Source: Burkholderiaceae bacterium 16
GTDB lineage: Bacteria > Pseudomonadota > Gammaproteobacteria > Burkholderiales > Burkholderiaceae
Direction: 5' to 3'
Length of the DNA stretch: 64,000 nt
Assembly: GCA_000955785.1 (NCBI GenBank)
Contig: JYOD01000065.1
Location: 74,877 to 138,876 of the forward strand
Shown: one piece after another, positions 50,283 through 58,102 of the stretch
Layout: each line of letters opens with the position of its first letter
Numbering within the stretch: the stretch's first letter is position 1
Notes under the pieces: generated by a model
Told to the model about the DNA's origin: nothing
Database searches by the model: none
The model's input: the letters and a program-made list of their open reading frames with translations, nothing else
Translations under genes and position numbers: made by a program

Positions 50283-50308
50283 TATAATCTCAGTTATACG
50301 ACGACATA
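50283..50308 (+). promoter_or_regulatory. -10 element and shared regulatory box, gudP/garD side
   Basis: A perfect TATAAT (50283-50288) lacks a good -35 partner. TTATACGACGACATA follows at 50294-50308, placed over the expected start site, where a bound repressor would block transcription. The box matches the one upstream of kdgD. No regulator gene for it lies nearby. Confidence 0.45.
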
Positions 50309-50392
50309 TCACGCGGCCATGAAAGCTTCGGGGTGGCCGGTAGCCGGATAAGGGTACCGCCCATAGCCGTCGCGGCCGGCGCCGGAGACCCC

Positions 50393-51745
50393 ATGAATCC
50401 AAGCAATACCCTCAGCGTGGCCGGGCAGGCCACCCGCCGCAGCAATGTCCGTTACTGGATCCTGCTGATGATCTTTGTGGTGACGACGGTGAACTACGCC
50501 GACCGCGCCACGCTTTCCATCACCGGTCCCGCGATGCGGGCGGAGTTCGGCTTCGACGCCGTGCAGATGGGCTTTATCTTCTCGGCTTTCAGCTGGGCTT
50601 ATGTGATGGCGCAGATCCCCGGCGGCTGGCTGCTCGACCGTTTCGGCGCCCGCCGCATCTATGCCTGCAGCATCTTCCTGTGGTCGCTATTTACGCTGCT
50701 GCAGGGCTTTATCGGCGCGTTCGCCACGGTTGGCGCTGCCGTCACCACGCTGTTCGTACTGCGTTTCGCGGTGGGCCTGGCCGAGTCGCCGGCGTTTCCT
50801 GCCAATGCCAAGGTGGTTGCAAGCTGGTTTCCTACGGCCGAGCGCGGCACGGCGTCGGCCATATTCAATTCCGCCCAGTACTTTGCCGCGGTGCTCTTCA
50901 CGCCGCTGATGGCCTGGCTGACCCACGCGCTGGGCTGGCACCATGTCTATCTGTGGATGGGCGCGCTGGGCATGGTGCTGGCCGGCCTCTGGCTCAAGCT
51001 GGTACGCAGCCCGGCTACCCATCCGGCGGTGAATCGCGCCGAGCTGGAGCATATCCGGCAGGGCGGCGGCCTGATCGAGATGAGCGGCGACGCCGGCAAG
51101 CAGGAGCAGGAACCCGGCGCCCGCTGGTTCTATGTACGCCAGTTGCTGTCCAACCGCATGCTGCTGGGCGTGTACCTGGGCCAGTACTGCATCAACGTGC
51201 TGACGTACTTCTTCCTGACGTGGTTCCCGGTGTACCTGGTGCAGGCGCGCGGCATGTCGATCCTGAAGGCGGGCTTCGTCGCGTCGCTGCCGGCCATTTG
51301 CGGCTTCCTCGGCGGTGTGCTGGGCGGCGTGATATCCGACGGCTTCCTGCGCCGCGGCTATTCGCTGACGGTGGCCCGCAAGGTGCCGATCGTCGCCGGC
51401 ATGCTGCTGTCGGTCAGCATGGTGGCCTGCAATTATGTGGATAGCGAATGGCTGGTGGTGGGCTTCATGGCGCTGGCCTTCTTCGGCAAGGGCATCGGCG
51501 CGCTGGGCTGGGCCGTGGTGGCGGATACGGCACCGAAGGAAGTGATCGGCCTGGCCGGCAGCATCTTCAATATGTTCGGCAATATCGCGGGCATCGTAAC
51601 GCCAATCGTGATCGGTTATATCCTTGCCACCACCGGTTCCTTCAATGGCGCGCTGGTGTTCGTCGGTGCCAACGCGCTGGTGACAGTGATCAGCTACCTG
51701 GTGATCGTCAAGGAAATCAAGCGCGTCGAACTCAAGCATCCCTGA
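50393..51745 (+). CDS. gudP: MFS transporter, glucarate/galactarate (GudP/GarP) type
   Basis: 450 residues from the ATG giving MNPSNTLSVAG. Twelve hydrophobic segments. The anion:cation symporter family pattern is clear: YWILLMIFVVTTVNYADRATLSITGPAM in helix 1, GGWLLDRFGARRIYACSIFLWSLFT, and LRFAVGLAESPAFPANAKVVASWFP in helices 4-5. Proton-coupled uptake of aldarates is inferred from family and from garD 63 bp downstream and kdgD divergent. The start is preceded by GGAGAC. Confidence 0.88.
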   Translation: MNPSNTLSVAGQATRRSNVRYWILLMIFVVTTVNYADRATLSITGPAMRAEFGFDAVQMGFIFSAFSWAYVMAQIPGGWLLDRFGARRIYACSIFLWSLFTLLQGFIGAFATVGAAVTTLFVLRFAVGLAESPAFPANAKVVASWFPTAERGTASAIFNSAQYFAAVLFTPLMAWLTHALGWHHVYLWMGALGMVLAGLWLKLVRSPATHPAVNRAELEHIRQGGGLIEMSGDAGKQEQEPGARWFYVRQLLSNRMLLGVYLGQYCINVLTYFFLTWFPVYLVQARGMSILKAGFVASLPAICGFLGGVLGGVISDGFLRRGYSLTVARKVPIVAGMLLSVSMVACNYVDSEWLVVGFMALAFFGKGIGALGWAVVADTAPKEVIGLAGSIFNMFGNIAGIVTPIVIGYILATTGSFNGALVFVGANALVTVISYLVIVKEIKRVELKHP

Positions 51746-51808
51746 TGGCCGTGGCCGCGCCGTGTTGCGTGGCCAGGCTACCGGAAGCATTTCGCAAGGA
51801 AAAAGAAC

Positions 51809-53413
51809 ATGTCGGTTATCGATATCAAAGTAGAGCAAGTGGAGCAGCCGGGCACGCAGGTGCAAGGCACCCCGCTGTATATCCGCATCCATGAAGCGGA
51901 TAACGTGGCTATCGTCGCCAACGATGGCGGTCTCCCGGCGGGTACCGTGTTTCCCTGTGGACTGACGCTGCGCGAGCGGGTACCCCAGGGTCACAAGGTG
52001 GCGCTGGCGGACCTGGCGGCTGGCGATGCCGTGGTGCGCTACAACGTGGTGATCGGCTATGCGCTGCATGACCTGCCAAGGGGAAGCTGGGTCAATGAGC
52101 GCGTGATCGAGATGCCGGTGGCGCCCGGACTGGACGACTTGCCCATCGGCACCCGCGTGACGGCGCCGCTGCCGCCGCTGGAGGGCTACACCTTCGAAGG
52201 TTTCCGCAATCCGGATGGCTCGGTCGGCACCCGCAATATCCTCGCCATCACCACGACCGTGCAATGCGTGTCGGGCGTGGTGGAGCATGCCGTGCGCCGC
52301 ATCAAGGCCGAGTTGCTGCCGAAGTACCCCAATGTGGATGACGTGGTGGGCCTGGAGCATACCTATGGCTGCGGCGTGGCCATCGATGCGCCGGACGCCA
52401 TCGTGCCGATCCGCACGCTGCGCAATATCGCCCTCAACCCCAACTTCGGCGGCACCGCGATGATGGTGAGCCTGGGTTGCGAGAAACTGCAGCCCGAACG
52501 CCTGATGCCGCCGGGCACCATGCCAGTGCAGACCGGCGCCGGCAACGTGGAGGTTGGCGTGGTGTGCCTGCAGGACGACCAGCATGTGGGCTTCGAGAGC
52601 ATGATCGACTCCATCATGGCCATGGCGCACACCCATCTGGCCAGGCTCGACCAGCGCCGCCGCGAAACCTGCCCGGCCTCGGAACTGGTGGTTGGCGTGC
52701 AATGCGGTGGCAGCGATGCATTCTCCGGCGTGACCGCCAATCCCGCCGTGGGGTTTGCCACGGACCTGCTGGTGCGCGCGGGCGCCACCGTGATGTTCTC
52801 GGAAGTCACCGAGGTGCGCGACGGCATCGACCAGCTCACCGCGCGCGCCGCCACGCCGGAAGTGGCGCAGGCGATGATCCGCGAGATGGACTGGTACGAC
52901 CGATACCTGGAAAAAGGCCGCGTCGACCGCAGCGCCAATACCACGCCGGGCAACAAGAAGGGCGGCTTGTCCAATATCGTCGAGAAGGCGATGGGTTCGA
53001 TCGTCAAGTCGGGCAGCACCGCCATCACCGGCGTGCTCGCACCCGGTGAAAAGCTCAGGCAGAAGGGTTTGATCTACGCCGCCACGCCGGCCAGCGACTT
53101 TATCTGCGGCACCCTGCAACTGGCCGCGGGCATGAACCTGCACGTGTTCACCACCGGTCGCGGCACGCCGTACGGCCTGGCCGAAGTGCCTGTGATCAAA
53201 GTCGCCACCCGCAGCGATCTCGCACGCCGCTGGCACGACCTGATGGACGTGAATGCGGGCCGCATCGCCACTGGCGAAGCCACCATCGAGGACGTGGGCT
53301 GGGAGCTGTTCCGGCTGATGCTGGATGTGGCGAGCGGCCGCAGGAAGACCTGGGCCGAGCACCATAAACTGCACAATTCGCTGGCGCTGTTCAACCCTGC
53401 GCCGGTGACCTGA
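51809..53413 (+). CDS. garD: Galactarate dehydratase
   Basis: 534 residues, closely matching E. coli GarD (523) along its length: DNVAIVANDGGLPAGTVFP, PPLEGYTFEGFRNPDGSVGTRN, ETCPASELVVGVQCGGSDAFSGVTANPAVG, NTTPGNKKGGLSNIVEKAMGSI and the C-terminus LFNPAPVT. It is a two-domain enzyme (N-terminal SAF, C-terminal UxaA-type) using Fe(II) or similar, converting meso-galactarate to 5-keto-4-deoxy-D-glucarate. The product feeds KdgD (divergent) or GarL (operon at 57-58 kb). AAGGAAAAAG precedes the ATG. A 12-bp terminator stem follows. Confidence 0.95.
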   Translation: MSVIDIKVEQVEQPGTQVQGTPLYIRIHEADNVAIVANDGGLPAGTVFPCGLTLRERVPQGHKVALADLAAGDAVVRYNVVIGYALHDLPRGSWVNERVIEMPVAPGLDDLPIGTRVTAPLPPLEGYTFEGFRNPDGSVGTRNILAITTTVQCVSGVVEHAVRRIKAELLPKYPNVDDVVGLEHTYGCGVAIDAPDAIVPIRTLRNIALNPNFGGTAMMVSLGCEKLQPERLMPPGTMPVQTGAGNVEVGVVCLQDDQHVGFESMIDSIMAMAHTHLARLDQRRRETCPASELVVGVQCGGSDAFSGVTANPAVGFATDLLVRAGATVMFSEVTEVRDGIDQLTARAATPEVAQAMIREMDWYDRYLEKGRVDRSANTTPGNKKGGLSNIVEKAMGSIVKSGSTAITGVLAPGEKLRQKGLIYAATPASDFICGTLQLAAGMNLHVFTTGRGTPYGLAEVPVIKVATRSDLARRWHDLMDVNAGRIATGEATIEDVGWELFRLMLDVASGRRKTWAEHHKLHNSLALFNPAPVT

Positions 53414-53441
53414 GCGAAGGGTGAGCCGGGGCATACGGGCG

Positions 53442-53471
53442 AGCAATCGGGACCAGTGTCCCGATTGCTTT
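53442..53471 (+). terminator. Terminator after garD
   Basis: AGCAATCGGGAC (53442-53453), loop CAGT, and its exact 12-base complement (53458-53469), then TTTA. Confidence 0.8.
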
Positions 53472-53679
53472 ACATTACCCGGGGACCAACCTTAAATGAG
53501 GAAGGATTCGACCCCTCCCAGCCTTCCTCAAGCCAGCCGGCAGCCGCTTTTCCCCCCTCAGTCCGCCATGCCGTCCTCCCTGCGGACATGACGCCGGAGA
53601 CGGATCAAGCCGTGCTTCGTGGCGCCTTGCCGGTAGCGCGGCCGAACCCGAAACCGGGGATTCCGTCGCGAGGTGCATC

Positions 53680-55065
53680 ATGGCTGATCTGTCCAGCGAG
53701 CTGGTCGAAGGCTTGAAGTCGAAATTGAGAGGCCAGGCGCTGCAGCCTGGCGATGCGGGCTATGACGAGGCCCGCAGCATCTGGAACGCCATGATCGACC
53801 GGCGCCCCGGGTTCATCGTCCGAAGCGCCGGCGCAGCCGATGTCATCCATACCGTGGCGTTCGCGCGAGACAACGGCCTGCTGCTCTCGGTACGCGCCGG
53901 TGGCCATAATATCGGCGGCCTGGCGATATGCGAGGGCGGGATCACGCTGGACCTGTCTGCCATGAAGTCGGTGCGGATCGACCCTACCGCGCTGCGCGCC
54001 TATGTCGAGCCTGGCGCGACGCTTGGCGATTTCGACCACGAGGCCCAGGCCTTTGGCCTCGCCACGCCGCTGGGCATCAACTCGACTACCGGTGTGGCCG
54101 GCCTGACGCTGGGCGGCGGCTTTGGCTGGATCAGCCGGAAGTACGGTTTGTCGGTCGACAACCTGGTCGGTGTGCAGGTCGTCACCGCCGACGGCAAGCT
54201 GGTGCGCGCCAGCGCCTCCGAACATCCCGACCTGTTCTGGGCCATCCGCGGCGGCGGCGGCAATTTCGGCGTGGTCACCCTGTTCGAGTTCGCGCTGCAT
54301 CCGGTCGGCCCGGAGGTGTTCGGTGGCCTGATCGTTTATCCCTTGTCGCAGGCAGCTACGGTCTTGCAGGCACTGCGCGACCGTTTCGCCGGCATGCCGG
54401 ACGAGCTGACCGTCTGGGCCGTGATGCGGCTGGCGCCGCCCTTGCCGTTCCTCCCGCCCGAAACGCACGGCAAGCCCATCGTGGCGCTGGCTATCTGCTA
54501 TATCGGGCCGGTGGCGGACGGGCCGCAACTGGTCGAGCCCCTGCGCAAACTGGGCACACCCTACGGCGAGCATGTGGGGCCGATGCCATTCACCGCGTGG
54601 CAGCAGGCGTTCGATCCCTTGCTAACGCCCGGCGCCCGCAATTACTGGAAGTCGCACAATTTCGCCGGGCTCGACGACGGCCTGATCACGCTGCTGACGG
54701 ACTACATCAACAAGCTGCCTTCCCCGTACACCGAGATCTTCATCGGCTCGATGGGCGGCCAGACCAACCGGGTGGCGGTGGATGCCACGGCCTATCCCAG
54801 CCGCGATGCCAACTTCGTCATGAACGTGCACGGACGCTGGACCGATCCGGCCGACGACGATGCCTGCGTCGCCTGGTCGCGCGAGGTGTTCCAGGCGGCA
54901 GCGCCGTACGCGCAGGGCTCGGTGTACGTCAACTTCCTGACGCAGGAAGAGGGCGATCGCGTCGGGGCAGCTTATGGGCCGAACTACGCGCGGCTGGCCG
55001 ACGTCAAGCGCAGGTACGATCCCGACAACCTGTTCCGTCACAACCAGAACATCAAGCCTGCGTAG
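53680..55065 (+). CDS. FAD-binding (PCMH/BBE) oxidoreductase
   Basis: 461 residues. A PCMH-type FAD domain is clear: VRAGGHNIGGLAICEGGITLDLSAM, with the histidine of the GGH motif that in this family may bind FAD covalently, GINSTTGVAGLTLGGGFGWISRKYGLSVDNLVGVQVVTADG, and IRGGGGNFGVVTLFEF. The C-terminal BBE motif is YGPNYARLADVKRRYDPDNLFRHNQNI. Relatives oxidise sugars, oligosaccharides or alkaloid-like compounds with O2. Given the neighbours, oxidation of a sugar or aldonate lactone is attractive but unproven. It has its own terminator-separated position and a weak CGAGGTG before the ATG. Confidence 0.9.
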   Translation: MADLSSELVEGLKSKLRGQALQPGDAGYDEARSIWNAMIDRRPGFIVRSAGAADVIHTVAFARDNGLLLSVRAGGHNIGGLAICEGGITLDLSAMKSVRIDPTALRAYVEPGATLGDFDHEAQAFGLATPLGINSTTGVAGLTLGGGFGWISRKYGLSVDNLVGVQVVTADGKLVRASASEHPDLFWAIRGGGGNFGVVTLFEFALHPVGPEVFGGLIVYPLSQAATVLQALRDRFAGMPDELTVWAVMRLAPPLPFLPPETHGKPIVALAICYIGPVADGPQLVEPLRKLGTPYGEHVGPMPFTAWQQAFDPLLTPGARNYWKSHNFAGLDDGLITLLTDYINKLPSPYTEIFIGSMGGQTNRVAVDATAYPSRDANFVMNVHGRWTDPADDDACVAWSREVFQAAAPYAQGSVYVNFLTQEEGDRVGAAYGPNYARLADVKRRYDPDNLFRHNQNIKPA

Positions 55066-55171
55066 GGGTGGAGCCTGGCCTTGCCGCCGGCTCGCCGCCG
55101 ACGGCAAGGCTGACCGCCAAAGGGGTTCCGCGGGCCAGCGTCTGGTAGACGACGCAGTAGCGCTCCGTCAC
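55052..55171 (-). pseudogene. Remnant of an OsmC-family gene C-terminus
   Basis: Minus-strand frame VTERYCVVYQTLARGTPLAV... ending in TGA at 55054-55052 resembles the C-terminal end of OsmC/Ohr-type proteins, where a cysteine sits in a Y-C-x-V-Y/H-x-T-L context. A TGA occurs 9 bases before this fragment and nothing upstream matches, so only about 39 codons remain. The 3' end overlaps the oxidoreductase stop region. The rest of 55172-55321 shows no feature. Confidence 0.4.
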
Positions 55172-55321
55172 GATTCAGAAATGGGAAAGCGGCCAGAAGC
55201 AGCCTAGCGGAATGGCAGCGAGGCTGTTGCAGGTCGTCCAGAAGTACGGTTTGGAAGTGCTTGCATGAACTTCAGGTCCCCCGCTTTCGCCACCGCTGGC
55301 AAACAAATCAACTGAACAATA

Positions 55322-56257
55322 TCAAATCAACCGCGCCCCCGGCCACGCCCCCGACATCACGATATTCCGCACCGACTGCCTGACCGTCTGCATTATGTCC
55401 CACAGCTCAGGCACCGGCGTCCGGTTGCGCGCGGTGGCAAGCGCCACCTGCCGCGTCACCACCGGATCCACCAGCCGCGCCGAATGCAACCGGCCTTGCG
55501 CCACGCGGTCGGCCACCGCGGCAAAGGGCAGCAGGGTGGCGCCGCAGCCATCTTCCACCAGCCGCATCGATACGGTATTGGAGGCATCGCATTCCAGCGC
55601 CAGTTGCAGGCTCGCGCCGGCCCTGGCCGCCAGCGACTCGGCCAGCACGCGCAGGCCGTGTCCGGTGCTGGGCAGGATCAGCGGCACCTCGCCCAGCCGG
55701 CGCACCGGAAAGGTGGGGCCGAGATGGCTCCACGAGGTTGGCGTGACCAGGGTCAGGTCTTCTTCCAGCAGGATGTCGACCTTCAGCGCGCCTTGCTGCT
55801 CGGGCAGATAGAGGAGGGCGACGTCGATCTCGCCCGCCGCCAGCCAGGCCAGCAACGGGCTCGCCAGCCCTTCGACAAAGCGAACCCTGGTGGCGGGAAA
55901 GCGCTGCTTGAGCGCGGTGCCGATGCTGGCGAACGCGGTGTTGGCAATGGTAGGTTGTGCCGCAATCACCAACTGCGCCGGACCCTGCGCCGACGACGCG
56001 CGAATGGCTTCGCGCGCCTCCGCCAGCGTGGCCGCTACCTGGCGCGCGTAGACGATCAGGGTCTGGCCGGCTTCGGTCAGCACCACGCCGCGCCCGCTGC
56101 GGTGGAACAGGCGGGTGTCCAGTGCCGCTTCCAGCCGGGCGATCTGACGGCTGACGGTGGACTGGTCCGCGCCCATTTCAAGCGCCGCGCGCGAGATGCT
56201 TTGCGTATTGGCCACGCAGACGAAGCAGGCCAGGTCCTCGGAGTTGAGCGCGGTCAT
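55322..56257 (-). CDS. LysR-family transcriptional regulator
   Basis: 311 residues from the ATG giving MTALNSEDLACFVCVANT; the open frame upstream is shadow. Winged helix TQSISRAALEMGADQSTVSRQIARLEAALDTRLFHRSGRGVVLTEAGQTL. The effector domain has FPVRRLGEVPLILPSTGHGLR and SMRLVEDGCGATLLPFAAV, as in Nac/Cbl-like and TsaR-like groups. It lies 19 bp after garR and is the last gene of the seven-gene operon, so it is probably autoregulated and controls that operon, from a site near 62.5 kb. Confidence 0.88.
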   Translation of the reverse strand: MTALNSEDLACFVCVANTQSISRAALEMGADQSTVSRQIARLEAALDTRLFHRSGRGVVLTEAGQTLIVYARQVAATLAEAREAIRASSAQGPAQLVIAAQPTIANTAFASIGTALKQRFPATRVRFVEGLASPLLAWLAAGEIDVALLYLPEQQGALKVDILLEEDLTLVTPTSWSHLGPTFPVRRLGEVPLILPSTGHGLRVLAESLAARAGASLQLALECDASNTVSMRLVEDGCGATLLPFAAVADRVAQGRLHSARLVDPVVTRQVALATARNRTPVPELWDIMQTVRQSVRNIVMSGAWPGARLI

Positions 56258-56276
56258 GCGGTATGCGCGGGCAAGT

Positions 56277-57182
56277 TCAGGCCTTGGCCGCGGGCTGGTC
56301 GCCGATGGCGTGCCCGGCCATATGTTCCAGCGCCCGCACCAGGCCGGAATGGTCCCATCTGGCGCCGCCAAGCGTGCCGCACACAACATTGAACAGTTGC
56401 TGGCACGAGGCGGTATTTGGCAGGCTCACGCCCAGCTTGTGCGCGGTCGACAGCGCCAGGTTGAGGTCCTTCTGGTGCAGTTCGATGCGGAAGCCCGGAT
56501 CGAAGGTGCGCTTGATCATCCGCTCGCCATGCACTTCCAGGATGCGCGAGCTGGCAAAGCCGCCCATCAGCGCTTCGCGCACGCGGGCCGGGTCGGCGCC
56601 TGCCTTGGCGGCCAGCACCAGGGCCTCGCCCACGGCCTCGATGGTCAGCGCGACGATCACCTGGTTCGCCACCTTGGCCACCTGCCCGTCGCCCACGCCG
56701 CCCACCAGCGTGATGTTCTTGCCCATCAACTGCAGCAACGGCAGCACGCGGTCGAACACGGCCTGCTTGCCGCCGGCCATGATCGACAGGGTCGCGGCCC
56801 TGGCGCCGACTTCGCCCCCGGAGACGGGGCCGTCCACGTAATCGCAGCCGAGCGCTTCGATTCTTCCAGCGAAGACGCGCGTTTCTATCGGCGAGATGGA
56901 ACTCATATCGACCACGACCTTGCCTTTGGAAAGGCCTTGCGCCACACCGTTTTCACCAAACAGCACGCGCTCCACGTCGGGCGTGTCGGGCAGCATCAGG
57001 AAGATCACATCGCTTTGCCGCGCCACTTCGGTGGCATTGGCGCAGGCCTGGGCGCCGGCATCGAGCAGGGCCTTTGGCGGGCCGCTGCGGGAGTGGACAT
57101 AGAGCGTATCGCCGCCGGCCAGCAGGTGTTGCGCCATGGGCGTGCCCATCACGCCCAGTCCGATAAATCCGATCTTGCTCAT
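56277..57182 (-). CDS. garR: 2-hydroxy-3-oxopropionate (tartronate semialdehyde) reductase
   Basis: 301 residues of the beta-hydroxyacid dehydrogenase family: the N-terminal GFIGLGVMGTPMAQHLL NAD-binding motif, the substrate-binding DGPVSGGEVGA around S121, and catalytic K170 in GDGQVAKVANQVIV. It reduces tartronate semialdehyde to D-glycerate. The position right after garL supports this substrate, since GarL releases that semialdehyde and pyruvate from 5-keto-4-deoxyglucarate. The gap to garL is 71 bp. Confidence 0.92.
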   Translation of the reverse strand: MSKIGFIGLGVMGTPMAQHLLAGGDTLYVHSRSGPPKALLDAGAQACANATEVARQSDVIFLMLPDTPDVERVLFGENGVAQGLSKGKVVVDMSSISPIETRVFAGRIEALGCDYVDGPVSGGEVGARAATLSIMAGGKQAVFDRVLPLLQLMGKNITLVGGVGDGQVAKVANQVIVALTIEAVGEALVLAAKAGADPARVREALMGGFASSRILEVHGERMIKRTFDPGFRIELHQKDLNLALSTAHKLGVSLPNTASCQQLFNVVCGTLGGARWDHSGLVRALEHMAGHAIGDQPAAKA

Positions 57183-57253
57183 GTCAGTCCTCTCGTCTGT
57201 CGTCTGTCGTCCGTTGGGGCCGCGCGCGGCGCCGCTTCAGGTGGATGCCGCTC

Positions 57254-58045
57254 TTAGCCGGCGAAGCGATCGTGCAGCGCTTGCGTGGCGCTGCGGAAGA
57301 TATTCTGGTCCAGGCCCACCGCCACGAAGCTCGCACCCATATCCAGGTAGCGGCGCGCGTCGGCTTCCACCGGCGTCAGCGTGCCGACCGCCTTGCCCGC
57401 GCGATTGGCGGCGTCAAAGATGCGCGCCACCTGCGCCTGCACCTCGGGATGGTTGGGGTTGCCGAGATGGCCGCAGGCGGCGGCCAGGTCCGACGGGCCG
57501 ATAAAGATGCCGTCCACGCCTTCCACGGCACAGATCTCATCGGCGGCATCGACGCCTTTCCGGCTTTCGATCTGTACCAGCACGCAGATATTGTCGTTGA
57601 TCTGGCTGAAGTACTCCGGCACGGTGCCGTAGCGGTTGCTGCGCTGGACCATCGACACGCCGCGCACACCGGCCGGCGGGTAGCGGGTGGCGCTGACGGC
57701 GCGCTCGGCCTGTTCGGCGCTCTCGACAAAGGGAATCAGGAAATTATAGAAACCGATGTCCAGCAGGCGCTTCATCACCACCGGATCGTTTACCGGCGGG
57801 CGCACCACTGGCGCGCTCACGCTGCCTTGCAGCGCCATCAGCTGCGGGATAAAGGTGAGCACATCGTTGGGCGAGTGCTCGCCGTCGAGCAGCAGCCAGT
57901 CGAAGCCGGCCAGGCCGAGGATCTCGGTAGTGGTGGGATTCCCCAGCGAGCACCAGCAGCCGATCACGCGCTTGCGCGCGAGGATGTCGGCACGGAAACG
58001 GTTGGGCAGCGGGGAGGGCAAGTTCGAATTCGGCAGCGTTGACAT
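57254..58045 (-). CDS. garL: 2-dehydro-3-deoxyglucarate aldolase
   Basis: 263 residues, HpcH/HpaI class II aldolase family, closely like E. coli GarL: IGCWCSLGNPTTTEILGLAGFDWLLLDGEHSPND, FIPQLMALQGSVSAPVVRPPVNDPVVMKRLLDIGFYNFLIPFVES, TRYPPAGVRGVS and EGVDGIFIGPSDLAAA. It cleaves 5-keto-4-deoxy-D-glucarate (or 2-keto-3-deoxyglucarate) to pyruvate and tartronate semialdehyde. It lies between a UxaA-type dehydratase gene (57 bp) and garR (71 bp). Confidence 0.93.
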   Translation of the reverse strand: MSTLPNSNLPSPLPNRFRADILARKRVIGCWCSLGNPTTTEILGLAGFDWLLLDGEHSPNDVLTFIPQLMALQGSVSAPVVRPPVNDPVVMKRLLDIGFYNFLIPFVESAEQAERAVSATRYPPAGVRGVSMVQRSNRYGTVPEYFSQINDNICVLVQIESRKGVDAADEICAVEGVDGIFIGPSDLAAACGHLGNPNHPEVQAQVARIFDAANRAGKAVGTLTPVEADARRYLDMGASFVAVGLDQNIFRSATQALHDRFAG

Positions 58046-58102
58046 GTCGTTTAGTGTTCCTGTTTATTGAGGCGCGGCGCGCGATAGCAGATGGGGGCTG
58101 CG

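Noticed and set aside
50687..53446. 919-codon minus-strand open frame opposite gudP and garD
   Set aside because: Low-complexity His/Arg/Ala-rich shadow of two well-supported genes.
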